Assembly (NCBI GenBank): GCA_963708775.1
Contig: CAVPTI010000020.1
Span: 310,001 to 374,000, forward strand
Origin: JAGVSR01 sp963708775
Lineage (GTDB): Bacteria > Pseudomonadota > Alphaproteobacteria > Rhizobiales > Hyphomicrobiaceae
Length of the DNA: 64,000 nucleotides
Direction: 5' to 3'
The notes beneath the pieces were generated by a model that did no database searches, had not been told where the DNA came from, and saw nothing but the letters and a program-made list of their open reading frames with translations. Made by a program: the position numbers and the translations under genes. Positions 63,080 to 64,000 of the stretch are shown one piece after another. The stretch's first letter is position 1. Each line of letters opens with the position of its first letter.

Positions 63080-63505
63080 CTAGGTCACGTGTATCTCGAA
63101 CGCGCCCTTGGAGTTCTTGCGAAATTCGATGGTGTCTATGACAGTGCCTTCAGGATGTGCGCTATCGCGGGTTAGGTATTGCACGCGAATGGTGTGAACG
63201 CCGGCAGCCGTCGCATCCTCATTCATGGCCTTGGAAGCGACGACAGCTATTGCAGTCGCCTCGTTGTTACGCCCTGCGTGGCTCAAGTCGTTCTGATTGC
63301 TATTGACCCGCAACACAGTCAGAACTGCGTCCGTCCTAATAATCTCGACGGTCTTGTCTTGCGCGCCGATCGACTTGATGACTGCTGACTGCATTCCATC
63401 GAGAACTGCACTTCGAGGCGGCGGAGCAGTTTGGGCAATCGCTGTTCCGACCACGACGAGCGAGATTAAGGCCAGCAAGCATGCGGCCGTCGCTTTTCTA
63501 AACAT
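63080..63505 (-). CDS. Exported protein, function unknown
   Basis: A 141-residue protein from the ATG at 63505: signal peptide (ATAACLLALISLVVVGTAIA) and a single alpha/beta domain (VIKSIGAQDKTVEIIRTDAV, GVHTIRVQYLTRDS, EGTVIDTIEFRKNSKGAFE). AAGGAC lies upstream. I do not recognise a named family. It is in the same direction as the redox operon, but 219 bases upstream of it. Confidence 0.75.
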   Translation of the reverse strand: MFRKATAACLLALISLVVVGTAIAQTAPPPRSAVLDGMQSAVIKSIGAQDKTVEIIRTDAVLTVLRVNSNQNDLSHAGRNNEATAIAVVASKAMNEDATAAGVHTIRVQYLTRDSAHPEGTVIDTIEFRKNSKGAFEIHVT

Positions 63506-63783
63506 GGTATGTTCAGTCCTTCTGAAAATTATAGGCAAGGCTGCCAGACCCATGCCCAACCATCATGTTGCTTGCGCGACCATGATATTTGAGCGCTGAG
63601 GGTATCTGCCGCTTTCTAAAATGGACAGCACCGGAATCTACTCACAAGGTTGCCGACAGCCGATCAGTCACTTCAAACCGGAGGACCTTGATAGGCTTGC
63701 TCCAGGATTCCGGAGCTAATGCAGGTTAGTCTTGGTCCGCTGTACGCTCATAAACACGTTCCTGGCTGCGAGGGTGGAATTCA

Positions 63784-64000
63784 GTGCTGAGCCTCGATCA
63801 TCCATACGCCTCCTGGGCTGTCGCACTGGGGATCGGGTTACTCATCGGGGTCGACCGTGAGCGTCGCAAGGGCGAAGGGGTGGGGCGTGCGGCGGCCGGC
63901 CTGCGAACATTCGCCATTACGTCGTTGCTGGGAGCGGCATCGATGGAAATCGGCGGCCCGGTGCTGCTCAGTGTCACAACGGCCGGTGTGCTTACGCTGG
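63784..64000 (+). CDS. MgtC/SapB family membrane protein, 5' part (runs off the window)
   Basis: A frame not closed within the window starts at a GTG (63784) with GAGGG seven bases upstream. It reads VALGIGLLIGVDRERRKGEG, then AAGLRTFAITSLLGAAS and GGPVLLSVTTAGVLTL. The GLLIGxxRERR and GLRTFA pattern is that of MgtC/SapB (with DUF4010) membrane proteins. At least 72 residues are visible. Role unknown; some relatives are linked to magnesium homeostasis. Confidence 0.85.
   Translation, partial: MLSLDHPYASWAVALGIGLLIGVDRERRKGEGVGRAAAGLRTFAITSLLGAASMEIGGPVLLSVTTAGVLTL

Overview
The window is chromosomal DNA of a high-GC alphaproteobacterium of the order Hyphomicrobiales, most like a Hyphomicrobium-type methylotroph. 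The short HisG plus HisZ next to hisS, the order hisD - UPF0262 - tyrosine phosphatase, DUF992 and DUF2948 proteins, a Methylobacterium-like PqqA peptide and the remains of a MoxJ-type protein support this. No species can be named from sequence alone, and no transposase, integrase, phage gene or CRISPR array was seen.

Left part (1-42 kb) is mostly ordinary chromosome. It holds the 3' part of recQ and a MarR regulator (0-3 kb). Next comes a putrescine uptake and gamma-glutamyl-putrescine locus (3.2-12.4 kb): puuA-like gene, GntR regulator, potFGHI, speB and a puuB-like oxidase. One palindrome, TGTGATCACA, stands four times in its promoter regions. Histidine genes and hisS follow (12.4-15.8 kb), then murA, an RGD-rich DEAD-box helicase and hisD (17-24 kb). 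A CRP-like regulator with a membrane adenylate cyclase, maf, yacG and tRNA-Phe lie at 24-28 kb. After these come an L,D-transpeptidase, guaA, a ZIP transporter, TspO, two SET-domain proteins, an RsmB-type methyltransferase, guaB, an orphan pqqA, rlmE, a ppx/gppA gene, an M15 peptidase and folE (28-42 kb).

Right part (42.6-64 kb) is different. A 42-base 3' fragment of a tRNA-Thr(GGT) gene near 44.4 kb looks like an integration scar. Around and beyond it lie metal genes (two-component system, DUF305 and DUF411 copper proteins, NRAMP and P1B-5 transporters) among many broken genes: DUF1254, copA tail, MoxJ-like protein, secF tail, mprF/lpiA with an acvB start, a QseB-like regulator and the P1B-5 ATPase with its hemerythrin domain. 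Lesions include in-frame stops of all three kinds, frameshifts and internal deletions. Beside them a redox cluster remains intact: a b561-diheme c fusion, a DUF1924/SHP-type c, a diheme c and a b561. It is co-directional with, and 12 bp from, the broken P1B-5 ATPase gene.

The first 44 kb also contains single-base frameshifts in puuA, hisS and a DUF992 gene. Because hisS is normally essential, at least some single-base indels are probably sequence errors. The nonsense codons and multi-codon deletions at 42-58 kb are better explained by real decay.
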